From Eubacteriales bacterium (GTDB lineage Bacteria > Bacillota > Clostridia > Oscillospirales > Butyricicoccaceae): 64,000 nucleotides of DNA. Both the position numbers and the translations under genes were made by a program. Of this stretch, positions 18,322-26,322 are shown piece after piece (within the stretch, counting starts at the first letter, position 1; each line of letters opens with the position of its first letter). The notes beneath the pieces were generated by a model. The model worked only from the letters and a program-made list of their open reading frames with translations, ran no database searches and had not been told where the DNA came from. The stretch is from positions 1-64,000 of the forward strand of contig JAUNSG010000007.1 in NCBI GenBank assembly GCA_030539335.1, in the 5' to 3' direction.

Positions 18322-18348
18322 AAGAACAGTCAACCGGCTGTTCTTTTT
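18322..18348 (+). terminator. Terminator of the repeat-protein operon
   Basis: AAGAACAG (18322-18329) pairs with CTGTTCTT (18338-18345) and is followed by T residues, closing a two-gene transcription unit. Confidence 0.8.
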
Positions 18349-18469
18349 CTGTTGCTTTCTGCTTACAATCTGTAATGACCGACTGTTTTACCTACGTTTT
18401 TTTGAAAATTATCTCATTCTTTGAGCTAATTGCACAAAAATTATTGACTGATTTTGGCGTATGGGGCGA

Positions 18470-18508
18470 CGTATTTTGATTGACCATCTTGAAAAATACG
18501 CGTATACT
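18470..18508 (+). promoter_or_regulatory. fru operon promoter with inverted-repeat operator candidate
   Basis: TTGACC (18480-18485), a 17-base spacer and TATACT (18503-18508). An inverted repeat CGTATTTT (18470-18477) with AAAATACG (18493-18500) straddles the -35 element. It is a natural site for autorepression by the DeoR-type regulator encoded just downstream. The promoter is well supported; the operator is inferred. Confidence 0.6.
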
Positions 18509-18548
18509 AATAATAGAAACCAAATGATCGAGATAGGAGGGACTGCTT

Positions 18549-19304
18549 ATACTCACCGAAGAACGATTTCAAGCCATTCTGAGCCTTCTGAATGAAAAAC
18601 AGGCTGTAACCGTCACGGAGCTGACCCATCATCTCGGCGCTTCGGAATCGACCATCCGCCGTGATCTGACCACCCTGCACCGTCAGGGGCGGCTGCTCAA
18701 GGTACACGGTGGTGCAACGGCGCTCTCCAGCTATCTCAGCCACGACAACGACATGCAGACCAAGCATGACCTCAACCTGGAGGAAAAGCGGGCGATTGCT
18801 GCCCATGCTGCCGGAATGATTGAAAACGGCGATGTTGTCTTTTTGGATGCCGGATCGACAACCGGGCTGATCGCCAACTATCTGACGGCTACCGATGTGA
18901 CCTTTGTCACCAATGGACTGGGACATGCCCGTGCACTGACGCGGATCGGCTGCCGCGTTGTCCAGTTGGGCGGAGAGGTCAAACCGATTACCGAAGCTGT
19001 GGTCGGCAACGTTGCCATCGACATGCTCCGTCATTTTAATTTTACCAAGGGGTTTTTCGGAGTCAACGGAATCAGCCTCAAAGCCGGGTATACAACACCG
19101 GAGATCAATGAGGCGGCTGTCAAGACAGAGGCTATGCACCGCTGTCGCAGCAGTTATATTCTTGCGGATTCCGCGAAATTTGACACGACTGCCACATTGA
19201 CCTTTGCGCCCCTGACGGACGCAGTGATTCTCACGACGGTCGGGCCACATACGTATTCCATTTATGCAAATGAAACAACAATCATTGAGGTGAAAAAACT
19301 GTGA
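18549..19304 (+). CDS. DeoR-family regulator of fructose metabolism (FruR-like), apparent AUA start
   Basis: 251 residues. The reading frame matches a full DeoR protein: LTEERFQAILSLLNEKQ, a winged helix-turn-helix with ASESTIRRDLTTL, GRLLKVHGGAT, and a sugar-phosphate-binding domain with DAGSTTGLIANYL and ILADSAKFD. No ATG, GTG or TTG lies in frame before 18753, which would remove the whole DNA-binding domain. The residue that aligns with the conserved first Met is ATA at 18549, eight bases after a perfect AGGAGG. It probably senses fructose-1-phosphate and represses its own operon. Its stop overlaps the fruK start. Confidence 0.85.
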   Translation: MLTEERFQAILSLLNEKQAVTVTELTHHLGASESTIRRDLTTLHRQGRLLKVHGGATALSSYLSHDNDMQTKHDLNLEEKRAIAAHAAGMIENGDVVFLDAGSTTGLIANYLTATDVTFVTNGLGHARALTRIGCRVVQLGGEVKPITEAVVGNVAIDMLRHFNFTKGFFGVNGISLKAGYTTPEINEAAVKTEAMHRCRSSYILADSAKFDTTATLTFAPLTDAVILTTVGPHTYSIYANETTIIEVKKL

Positions 19305-20203
19305 TTTATACTGTTACTTTTAATCCATCGCTGGATTACAGCATTCAAGTAGATCAGTTTCAGACTGGTCAGCTCAACCGTACCACCGCAGAAAGCATCC
19401 AGGTCGGCGGCAAAGGTATCAACGTTTCGGTCGTACTGACCCGTATGGGTGTGCCGAACATTGCTCTGGGCTTTATTGCGGGTTTTACTGGGGAGTACAT
19501 TCAAAATGGTATGAATGAACTCGGCTGTAATACCGACTTCATCCATCTGCCGTCCGGCTTTTCCCGCATCAACGTCAAAATGACAAGCGGGATTGAAACC
19601 GAGATCAACGGCAAGGGTCCGATCATTCAGGAAGAGGAATTCAAGCAGCTCATGATCCGCATTGCGAAGCTCAAGGCTGGCGATACGCTGGTTCTTGCCG
19701 GCAGTATTCCGACATCCCTCCCGCAGGACATCTATGAGCAGATTCTGGAGAAGGTCGATACGACCAAGATCCGTGTAGTTGTGGACGCAACCAGCTTCCT
19801 GCTGCGCCGCACGTTGGCTTACCGCCCCTATCTGATCAAACCGAACCTGCAGGAACTCAGTGAATTGTTTGCCCGTCCACTGTGTGAGTTTGACGATATC
19901 GTCTGCTGTGCCCGTCATCTCCAGGAGGAAGGGGCACGCAACGTCCTCGTTTCGATGGGTGCACAGGGCGCACTGCTTGTTACGGAAGAAGACCATGTGC
20001 TGGCCGCTCCCGCTCCGGCTGGTGATGTTGTGGATACCATCGGTGCCGGCGATTCGATGGTGGCCGGGTTTATTGCCGGATATATGGAACGCAACAGCTA
20101 CGTCGATGCCTTCCGCAAGGGCATTGCCGCCGGCAGTGCAACTGCATTTACTTCCGGCTTGGCTACCGCGGCACAGATCAACGACGTCGGCCGCCGCGTT
20201 TGA
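19301..20203 (+). CDS. fruK: 1-phosphofructokinase (PfkB family)
   Basis: 300 residues from a GTG that overlaps the regulator's stop (GTGA). It has the PfkB pattern: MIYTVTFNPSLDYSIQVD, VGGKGINVSVVL, LVLAGSIPTSLP, VVVDATSFLL, IKPNLQELSELF and the C-terminal catalytic signature DTIGAGDSMVAGFIAGY with the base Asp in GAGDS. The likely reaction is phosphorylation of fructose-1-phosphate to fructose-1,6-bisphosphate; tagatose-6-phosphate kinase is a less likely alternative. The usual fructose PTS gene (fruA) does not follow; the next gene is convergent. A hairpin lies just after the stop. Confidence 0.9.
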   Translation: MIYTVTFNPSLDYSIQVDQFQTGQLNRTTAESIQVGGKGINVSVVLTRMGVPNIALGFIAGFTGEYIQNGMNELGCNTDFIHLPSGFSRINVKMTSGIETEINGKGPIIQEEEFKQLMIRIAKLKAGDTLVLAGSIPTSLPQDIYEQILEKVDTTKIRVVVDATSFLLRRTLAYRPYLIKPNLQELSELFARPLCEFDDIVCCARHLQEEGARNVLVSMGAQGALLVTEEDHVLAAPAPAGDVVDTIGAGDSMVAGFIAGYMERNSYVDAFRKGIAAGSATAFTSGLATAAQINDVGRRV

Positions 20204-20223
20204 TTTTTCTCGAAAAAATGCGA

Positions 20224-20251
20224 AGAAGGACAGGATTTCTCCTGTCCTTCT
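20224..20251. terminator. Shared terminator between fruK and the convergent YaiI gene
   Basis: A perfect stem AGAAGGACAGGA with TCCTGTCCTTCT lies between the two convergent genes. T residues are few on either side, so strength is uncertain. Confidence 0.55.
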
Positions 20252-20252
20252 G

Positions 20253-20699
20253 TTATTTGCTCTGTTGTTCCACAAGACGCTCCAAAGATTCCGAATAGAT
20301 GCGATCGTCCTCCTTCGTCCGCTTGCGCGGCCCACGCAGATGGTTTTTCCCGGAGGCGTGGCGCGCTTTGCGCGAATTGTGACGCTGGAAGAGCATTCCA
20401 TCGATGTTCTCCTCTGTGTACCATTCCCCGTTCTGGTGAATCACCGCACTGCCGCGTGCCAGCGCCATCGCGGCAACGCCATAATCCTGCGTGACAACAA
20501 TATCTCCCTTTTGACATCGGTTGACCAACGCAAAATCCACCGCATCCATTCCGGCTCCAATCACAATAATTTCACTCGTCTCGGAATGCAATATATGATT
20601 GGTGTCGCAGAGCAATACCACCGGAACAGCATATCGCTGCGCAACCTGCTCTGTCTCCCGAATGACCGGACACCCATCGGCATCTACCCAGATTGTCAT
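20253..20699 (-). CDS. YaiI/UPF0178 (DUF188) family protein
   Basis: 148 residues. It has the family start MTIWVDADGCPVIRET, then MDAVDFALVNRCQKGDIVVTQDYGVAAMAL and the C-terminal RHASGKNHLRGPRKRT. Conserved aspartates (D6, D8, and DAVD, TQDYG) resemble a PIN-like nuclease fold, and the family is predicted but not shown to be a nuclease. It lies downstream of rplS on the same strand, behind the rplS terminator. The exact role is unknown. Confidence 0.88.
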   Translation of the reverse strand: MTIWVDADGCPVIRETEQVAQRYAVPVVLLCDTNHILHSETSEIIVIGAGMDAVDFALVNRCQKGDIVVTQDYGVAAMALARGSAVIHQNGEWYTEENIDGMLFQRHNSRKARHASGKNHLRGPRKRTKEDDRIYSESLERLVEQQSK

Positions 20700-20715
20700 A
20701 GCATCCTCTCCTCTG

Positions 20716-20749
20716 AAAAAAGAAAAAGGAGAGAACCGACGTTCTCCCC
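20716..20749 (-). terminator. Terminator of rplS
   Basis: GGGGAGAAC pairs with GTTCTCTCC (20728-20749), followed on the minus strand by TTTTTCTTTTTT. It is the strongest T-tract in this region. Confidence 0.8.
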
Positions 20750-20773
20750 TTCTGGTTCTGTATCGAACTCCGA

Positions 20774-21115
20774 TTAGAGCTTCTCCTGAACCTTTGCTGC
20801 CTTACCGACTCTATCACGCAGATAGTACAGCTTAGCACGACGTACCTTACCATGACGAACAACCTCAAACTTTGCAATGTTCGGGGAATGTACCGGGAAG
20901 GTCTTCTCAACGCCGACACCGTAAGAAATACGTCGAACGGTTACGGTCTTGTTGATGCCGCTATGCTTCATAGCGATAATGGTACCCTCGAAAATCTGAA
21001 TTCTTTCGCGGTTACCTTCCTTGATCTTTGCGTGTACCTTGACGGTATCGCCGATCTTGAGCTCCGGCAGATCGCTCTTGATCTGCTGGTCTGCGAGAAC
21101 CTTTACTAAGTCCAT
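20774..21115 (-). CDS. rplS: Ribosomal protein L19
   Basis: 113 residues, the normal size. It has [57 protein letters not shown] and [21 protein letters not shown]19 sits at the interface between the ribosomal subunits. It is alone here, without rimM or trmD, with its own promoter (21266-21294), a roughly 150-base structured leader and a terminator. The leader suggests feedback control at the RNA level, as for L19 leaders in other Firmicutes. Confidence 0.98.
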   Translation of the reverse strand: MDLVKVLADQQIKSDLPELKIGDTVKVHAKIKEGNRERIQIFEGTIIAMKHSGINKTVTVRRISYGVGVEKTFPVHSPNIAKFEVVRHGKVRRAKLYYLRDRVGKAAKVQEKL

Positions 21116-21165
21116 CGTATAATACTCCTCTCAATCTAGACAATCTTGCTTCTTTTAAAACACAC

Positions 21166-21215
21166 TCCGCTTCGCCGTTTTCAAAGATCTGCGATCTTCC
21201 GGCGAATGCGGCGGA
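21166..21215 (-). promoter_or_regulatory. Structured rplS leader, possible L19 autoregulatory element
   Basis: The minus-strand leader can fold a two-step hairpin: TCCGC with GCGGA and TTCGCCG with CGGCGAA, enclosing a second stem AAGATC-GCA-GATCTT. A structured element 50 bases before a ribosomal protein gene suggests an L19-binding leader. Whether it matches the described L19 leader family was not tested. Confidence 0.45.
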
Positions 21216-21265
21216 TACGCCCTGCGTAACACGGTGAGCAGAGGATTGGCCGTTTTCGATTAATT

Positions 21266-21294
21266 ATTTTATCAGGTTATGGTCCGGATTGCAA
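21266..21294 (-). promoter_or_regulatory. rplS promoter
   Basis: TTGCAA (21289-21294) and TAAAAT (21266-21271) on the minus strand, spaced 17 bases. Confidence 0.7.
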
Positions 21295-21369
21295 GTAAAT
21301 TTTGAAAAAATTATGAATTTTTTCTTTCAAAACCAACTCCCGTTTCCGTCACGCCAATTTCCTATTATT

Positions 21370-21398
21370 TTGACGGATTTGAGAAAAAATCTTATGTT
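21370..21398 (+). promoter_or_regulatory. Promoter of the NSS transporter gene
   Basis: TTGACG (21370-21375), a 17-base spacer and TATGTT (21393-21398). A second -10-like TATACT lies at about 21428 but lacks a good -35. Confidence 0.5.
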
Positions 21399-21459
21399 CC
21401 CGCCTTCCTATTCTTCGTCTGTTATGATATACTATTTTTGACACAGAGGAGGTTAAAAC

Positions 21460-22920
21460 ATGGAAAAAAGAGAGAATTTTGGTACACGGCTTGGTTTTAT
21501 CCTGGTATCAGCCGGCTGTGCCGTCGGCTTGGGAAACGTATGGAAGTTCCCTTATATCTGCGGCCAGAACGGCGGTGCCGCCTTCATTCTGCTGTATCTG
21601 GTATGTCTGGCTGCCCTGGGCTGGCCGATTCTGATCAGCGAGTTCGCAGTCGGACGCGGAAGTAAGCATAGCGTCGCCAAAGCATTTTATGATCTGGAAC
21701 CACAGGGCACAATCTGGCACCGTTTCCGCTGGTTTGGTATTGTCGGCAACTATCTGCTCATGATGTTCTATACCATGGTTGCCGGATGGATGATTCATTA
21801 TGCCCTTCGCAGTTTGTCCGGACAACTGGCCGGCAAAACGCCGGAACAGATCGGAGAGATATTCAGTCAGATGCTGCTCTCCCCGGGCACGATGACCGTC
21901 TTTATGGTTCTCTCCGTACTGATTTCCTTCGGTATCTGTTCGCTCGGTCTGCAAAATGGTGTCGAACGCATCACCAAAGCGATGATGCTGTGTTTGATTA
22001 TCCTGATGATTGTTTTGGCGGTACACTCACTGATGCTGCCGAACATGCAGGAAGGGCTGCGCTTTTATCTTGTGCCGGATGTCAGCAAATTTGCAGAAAT
22101 CGGCTTCGGCAATGTTTTATTTGCGGCAATGTCGCACGCGTTCTTTACTCTTAGCGTCGGTATCGGTGCTATGGAGATTTTCGGAAGCTATCTCACCAGA
22201 GAGCACCGTCTGACCGGTGAAGCGCTGAACATCCTTCTCCTGGATACCTTCGTTGCTCTGATGGCTGGTATTATTATCATTCCGGCCTGCTTTGCTTACG
22301 GTGTCCAGCCGGATTCCGGCCCGTCACTTCTGTTTATCACCCTGCCCAACGTGTTTAATCACATGGCAGGCGGACGCCTCTGGGGTTCTGCATTTTTTGT
22401 GTTTATGTCTTTTGCCGCCTTGTCCACGGTTATTGCGGTATTTGAAAATATTCTGTCCATGACGATGGAGGTATTCCACTGGGAACGCAAAAAGGCCGTG
22501 AAAATCAATATTGTCGCTGTTATCCTGCTCTCCCTTCCCGCCGTGCTGGGCTTCAATCTTCTTTCCAGCATTCAGCCGCTCGGCTCTGGCTCGAGCATCA
22601 TGGATCTCGAAGACTTTCTCGTATCCTATAACATCCTTCCCCTGGGCAGTATGCTGTTTGTACTGTTCTGTACCAAGAAAAACGGATGGGGCTGGGACAA
22701 TTTCCTCCGTGAGGTCGACTCCGGCACCGGTATGCGCTATCCGCGCTTTGTCCGACCCTATGTAAAGTATGGAGTTCCCGCCCTGATTATCATCATCTAT
22801 CTCAAAGGCTATTACGATATGTTCTCCCCCGCGGGGAAAACTTCTCTCATCGTGTGGATGTGCGTCGCTCTTGCACTCCTCGCACTGGTGTTCAGTTTTA
22901 CCCGCACCAAAAAGAAATAA
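21460..22920 (+). CDS. Neurotransmitter:sodium symporter (NSS/SNF family), probable amino-acid importer
   Basis: 486 residues, about 11-12 membrane helices. It has the family N-terminus LGFILVSAGCAVGLGNVWKF with the unwound TM1 sodium site, and NGGAAFILLYLVCLAALGWP of TM2. Bacterial relatives (TnaT, LeuT, MhsT) import amino acids such as tryptophan, leucine or aromatic residues with sodium. The substrate cannot be fixed from sequence. It has a strong ribosome site (AGAGGAGGT) and is a single-gene unit between promoter and terminator. Confidence 0.92.
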   Translation: MEKRENFGTRLGFILVSAGCAVGLGNVWKFPYICGQNGGAAFILLYLVCLAALGWPILISEFAVGRGSKHSVAKAFYDLEPQGTIWHRFRWFGIVGNYLLMMFYTMVAGWMIHYALRSLSGQLAGKTPEQIGEIFSQMLLSPGTMTVFMVLSVLISFGICSLGLQNGVERITKAMMLCLIILMIVLAVHSLMLPNMQEGLRFYLVPDVSKFAEIGFGNVLFAAMSHAFFTLSVGIGAMEIFGSYLTREHRLTGEALNILLLDTFVALMAGIIIIPACFAYGVQPDSGPSLLFITLPNVFNHMAGGRLWGSAFFVFMSFAALSTVIAVFENILSMTMEVFHWERKKAVKINIVAVILLSLPAVLGFNLLSSIQPLGSGSSIMDLEDFLVSYNILPLGSMLFVLFCTKKNGWGWDNFLREVDSGTGMRYPRFVRPYVKYGVPALIIIIYLKGYYDMFSPAGKTSLIVWMCVALALLALVFSFTRTKKK

Positions 22921-22931
22921 TTGGTTCGAAG

Positions 22932-22967
22932 CAGAAAGCGTCCGGTTATGGAACGCTTTCTGTTTTC
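22932..22967 (+). terminator. Terminator of the NSS transporter gene
   Basis: CAGAAAGCGTtcC with GgaACGCTTTCTG forms a 10-base stem followed by TTTT. Confidence 0.75.
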
Positions 22968-22981
22968 CATTTCTATGGAAT

Positions 22982-23010
22982 TTGTATATTCTTTCATTTT
23001 ATGATACAAT
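22982..23010 (+). promoter_or_regulatory. Promoter of the GH13 gene
   Basis: TTGTAT (22982-22987), a 17-base spacer and TACAAT (23005-23010), about 35 bases before the ATG. Confidence 0.65.
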
Positions 23011-23045
23011 ATTATCATACCCAAGCGAAAAGGAGGACCCCCATT

Positions 23046-24353
23046 ATGTGGGCATACGAAAGTGTATTTTATCAGATCTATCCAATCGGCTTCTGCGATG
23101 CACCGCGTCAGAACGATGGTGTCACAGTCAACCGCATCCAGAAGGTAGCGGATTGGGCCGATCATATTGTGGAGACCGGCTGCAATGCCATCTATTTCTC
23201 CCCTGTATTTGAATCGGATAATCATGGTTACGACACCCGTGACTTCCGCAAAATCGACTGCCGCCTCGGCACCAATGAAGATTTTGCAGAGGTGTGCAGT
23301 ACCCTGCACAGCAAGGGAATCCGCATTGTGCTCGACGGTGTCTTCAATCACGTCGGCCGTGGCTTCTGGGCATTTCAGGATGTTCAGGAGAAAAAATGGG
23401 ATTCCCCCTATAAGGACTGGTTCCACATCAATTTTGATGGAAACTCCAACTACAACGATGGCTTTTGGTATGAGGGATGGGAAGGCCATTACGAGTTGGT
23501 CAAGCTGAATCTGCACAACGACGAAGTCGTACAATATCTGTTCGACAGCATTCGCGGCTGGGTCGAGGAATTCGATATTGACGGTCTGCGTCTGGATGTC
23601 GCATATTCCCTGGATAAAGGTTTTATCCATCGTCTGCGTTCGTTCTGTGATACGCTCAAGCCGGAATTCTTCCTCGTCGGCGAGGTGATGAGCAGCGACT
23701 GCAATCCGTTCCTTGCGGACGGCATGCTGCATTCCTGCACCAACTATGACTGCTATAAGGGCCTGCACTCCTCCTTTAATTCCTTGAATCTGTTTGAGAT
23801 CACGCATTCGCTGCTCCGTCAATTCGGCCCGGAATATTGGACGATGTACAAGGGCAAGCATCTTTTGTCCTTCGTTGACAACCACGATGTCACGCGTATC
23901 GCCTCCCTTCTGAACGACAAGCACCATATCCCACTGATCTATGCGCTGATGGTCGGTATGCCGGGCATTCCGTGCATTTATTACGGCAGTGAATGGGGCG
24001 CAGAAGGCCTCAAACAGGATGGCGACGACGCCCTGCGTCCAAGCTTTGACGAGCCGGTTTCCAACGAGCTGACGGAATACATTGCCAAGCTCGCCAAGGC
24101 AAAAAAGGAGTCCAAGGCGCTGTGCTACGGTAGCTTCACCAGCCGTATGCTGACCAACAAGCAGGTCATCTTCGAGCGCGAGTTTGAGGGAGAACGCGTT
24201 ATGGTCGCCATCAATGCGGATTCGGAACCGTATATGGCACACTTTGACGCACAGGCCGGCCGTGCCATGGATCTCATCACCGGACAGACACACGACTTTG
24301 GTGGTGGTACGGAACTGCCGCCGTATTTCGCCGCCTATTGGAAGGTATATTAA
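23046..24353 (+). CDS. GH13 alpha-glucosidase/cyclomaltodextrinase-type enzyme (cytoplasmic)
   Basis: 435 residues from the ATG with AAGGAGGA upstream. It has the GH13 (beta/alpha)8 barrel regions: GVFNHVG, GLRLDVAYS with the nucleophile Asp, FLVGEVM with the acid/base Glu, and FVDNHDVTRI with the third catalytic Asp. There is no signal peptide and no N-terminal cyclomaltodextrinase domain, so it should act on imported maltodextrins in the cytoplasm. The chain is short, with a small C-terminal beta domain (VMVAINAD). The exact substrate, maltooligosaccharides or a related alpha-glucan, is not resolved. It is a single-gene unit with a strong terminator. Confidence 0.9.
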   Translation: MWAYESVFYQIYPIGFCDAPRQNDGVTVNRIQKVADWADHIVETGCNAIYFSPVFESDNHGYDTRDFRKIDCRLGTNEDFAEVCSTLHSKGIRIVLDGVFNHVGRGFWAFQDVQEKKWDSPYKDWFHINFDGNSNYNDGFWYEGWEGHYELVKLNLHNDEVVQYLFDSIRGWVEEFDIDGLRLDVAYSLDKGFIHRLRSFCDTLKPEFFLVGEVMSSDCNPFLADGMLHSCTNYDCYKGLHSSFNSLNLFEITHSLLRQFGPEYWTMYKGKHLLSFVDNHDVTRIASLLNDKHHIPLIYALMVGMPGIPCIYYGSEWGAEGLKQDGDDALRPSFDEPVSNELTEYIAKLAKAKKESKALCYGSFTSRMLTNKQVIFEREFEGERVMVAINADSEPYMAHFDAQAGRAMDLITGQTHDFGGGTELPPYFAAYWKVY

Positions 24354-24384
24354 CATGCGCTGATCCCCACCATCGTAAAAATAA

Positions 24385-24434
24385 CCGCTTTCCGCATCGG
24401 CATCTATGCTGCCTGTGCGGAGAGCGGCTTTTTT
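24385..24434 (+). terminator. Terminator of the GH13 gene
   Basis: CCGCTTTCCGCA (24385-24396) pairs with TGCGGAGAGCGG (24416-24427), followed by CTTTTTT. Confidence 0.88.
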
Positions 24435-24484
24435 ATTTCTATCCCAATTGTTCGCTCTGAACGCTACTCTCGCTCCCTCATCGG

Positions 24485-26254
24485 TCACGAAAACGACTCC
24501 ACAAGCTCTTGCAGCTCCAGCCAGCGCTCGGTCTTTGCTTCCAATTCGTCTTCGACCTTCTGCTTTTGTTCGGTCAGCTCCTGAAGACGTACAAAATCCG
24601 TTGCTGCCGTGGAAAACGCAGCCTCCAATGCAGCAGCCTTTTGTTCGAGCTGTTCAATCTCCTCTTCGATATGATCGTATTCGTACTGTTCCTTATAGCT
24701 GAGTTTTTTCTTGGGCGAAACAGACTTTTTGCGCTCCTGTTTTTCCTCCGGAGCAGCGGACGGCGCCGCATCCTCCTCCCGCTTTTCTTCATAATCCGCA
24801 TAGTTTCCCAGGTATTGACGGACCTTCCCGTCCTTGCGGAATTCAAAGATGCGGTTTGCAATCTTGTCAAGGAAATAACGGTCGTGGGAAACTGCAACCA
24901 CAGCCCCCTCAAACACCATCAAATAGTTTTCCAAAATATTCAAGGTTTCTATATCCAGATCATTGGTCGGCTCATCCAACAGCAGAATGTTCGGCGCATC
25001 GATGATCACACTCAGCAGATACAGCCGCCGCTTCTCTCCGCCGGACAGATCACCGATGCGTGTCCACTGCATCTCACCATTGAACAAAAACTTCTCCAGC
25101 ATCTGTGACGCCGAAACTTTCCCGTCCGGTGTGTCCACCGTTTCCGCGATATCACGGATAAATTCGATGACCTTCTGGTTGTCGTCCATATGGCTGCAGT
25201 CCTGCGAAAAATACCCGATCTTCACGGTTTCCCCGTATTCGATTGTCCCGCGATCCGGCTCGATCAATTGTGTCAGCAGCCGCAGGAAGGTGGACTTGCC
25301 GGTCCCGTTGCGTCCGACTATGCCAATCCGGTCATCCCGCGCAATCGTCATATCGAAATCCCGGATATACGGGATGCCATCCCAGCCTTTGCACAGTCCG
25401 ATGACATCAATCGTTTTCTTTCCCAGGCGGGTTGCAATCGAAGAAAGCTCCAGCTCGGGTGCCGCTATTGGTCCGGTCTGCGCCTGCAATGCTTCAAATC
25501 GTTCAATCCGGTCACGGCTCTTGGTTCCGCGCGCCCGTGCGCCCCGCTGGATCCATGCCAGCTCACGCCGCAACAGGGATTGCCGTTTGCGTTCCGCTGC
25601 GGCCGCACTCAATTCGCGTTCCGCCTTGCGCCGCAAATAACCGGAATAGTTTTCCTCGTAAAAATAGAGATTGCTGTGATCCAATTCACAGATCCGGTTT
25701 GCCACGCGGTCGAGGAAATACCGGTCGTGTGTAATCATGACGACCGCTCCACGGTAAGAACGCAGCTTTTTTTCCAGCCATGCCGCCGTTTCGTTGTCGA
25801 TATGGTTGGTCGGCTCGTCCAGAATCAAAATCTCACTCGGATTGATGAGCGCAGACACAATGGCTACACGCTTTTTCTGTCCGCCGGACAGCAGCCGAAC
25901 AGATTTCTCAAATTCAAAAATATCCAGCTGGGTCAGCATGGTTTTCGCCTCATAGGCCCGCTCCTGAGAGAACGCCTCATCCGCGCCGCGGAATACCTGT
26001 TCCAGTACCGTGATGTCCTCGGAAAAATCCGGCGCCTGCGGCAGATATCCAATCCGTGTACCGTTGGCATACGTTACCGTACCCTCATCCGGCTCTTCCT
26101 GTCCCGCCAGAATGCGCAGGAAGGTGGATTTCCCCGTGCCATTGACCCCAATGAAGCCCACCTTGTCGTGCTCCTCCAACGCAAACTGGACGTGATCAAA
26201 CATTTGGTATTCGCCCCAGTTTTTTGCAATATTTTCCGCATTCAGCAGTACCAT
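24485..26254 (-). CDS. ABC-F family ATPase (Uup/YdiF-like)
   Basis: 589 residues from the ATG with AAGGAGATTGGT upstream; an earlier in-frame start lies in the murD terminator. Two ABC domains are joined by a linker. The first has GVNGTGKSTFLRIL, LLSGGQKKR and LILDEPTNHID; the second has VGRNGTGKSTFLRLL, DLSGGEKRRLYLL and LLLDEPTNDLD. There are no membrane helices. An acidic and basic linker and a coiled-coil C-terminal domain follow (about 505-589), as in Uup/YdiF. ABC-F proteins act on the ribosome or on branched DNA rather than in transport. No resistance-specific feature is visible, so a housekeeping role is more likely. Confidence 0.93.
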   Translation of the reverse strand: MVLLNAENIAKNWGEYQMFDHVQFALEEHDKVGFIGVNGTGKSTFLRILAGQEEPDEGTVTYANGTRIGYLPQAPDFSEDITVLEQVFRGADEAFSQERAYEAKTMLTQLDIFEFEKSVRLLSGGQKKRVAIVSALINPSEILILDEPTNHIDNETAAWLEKKLRSYRGAVVMITHDRYFLDRVANRICELDHSNLYFYEENYSGYLRRKAERELSAAAAERKRQSLLRRELAWIQRGARARGTKSRDRIERFEALQAQTGPIAAPELELSSIATRLGKKTIDVIGLCKGWDGIPYIRDFDMTIARDDRIGIVGRNGTGKSTFLRLLTQLIEPDRGTIEYGETVKIGYFSQDCSHMDDNQKVIEFIRDIAETVDTPDGKVSASQMLEKFLFNGEMQWTRIGDLSGGEKRRLYLLSVIIDAPNILLLDEPTNDLDIETLNILENYLMVFEGAVVAVSHDRYFLDKIANRIFEFRKDGKVRQYLGNYADYEEKREEDAAPSAAPEEKQERKKSVSPKKKLSYKEQYEYDHIEEEIEQLEQKAAALEAAFSTAATDFVRLQELTEQKQKVEDELEAKTERWLELQELVESFS

Positions 26255-26276
26255 ACCAATCTCCTTTGTCTGATAG

Positions 26277-26308
26277 AAAACAAACCGCCAGAATCGTCCG
26301 GCGGTTTG
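26277..26308 (-). terminator. Terminator of murD
   Basis: CAAACCGCCGGA with TCTGGCGGTTTG is followed on the minus strand by TTTT. Confidence 0.75.
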
Positions 26309-26322
26309 CAACCCTTTTCTCT

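Noticed and set aside
22812-24488. Long minus-strand open frame (558 codons) opposite the GH13 gene
   Set aside because: It is a mirror of a clear GH13 gene, low-complexity in composition and without a family pattern, ribosome site or promoter.
24485-26254. ABC-F gene considered as an antibiotic-resistance determinant
   Set aside because: It has a Uup/YdiF-like coiled-coil end and no leader-peptide attenuator or mobile context; a housekeeping role is more likely.
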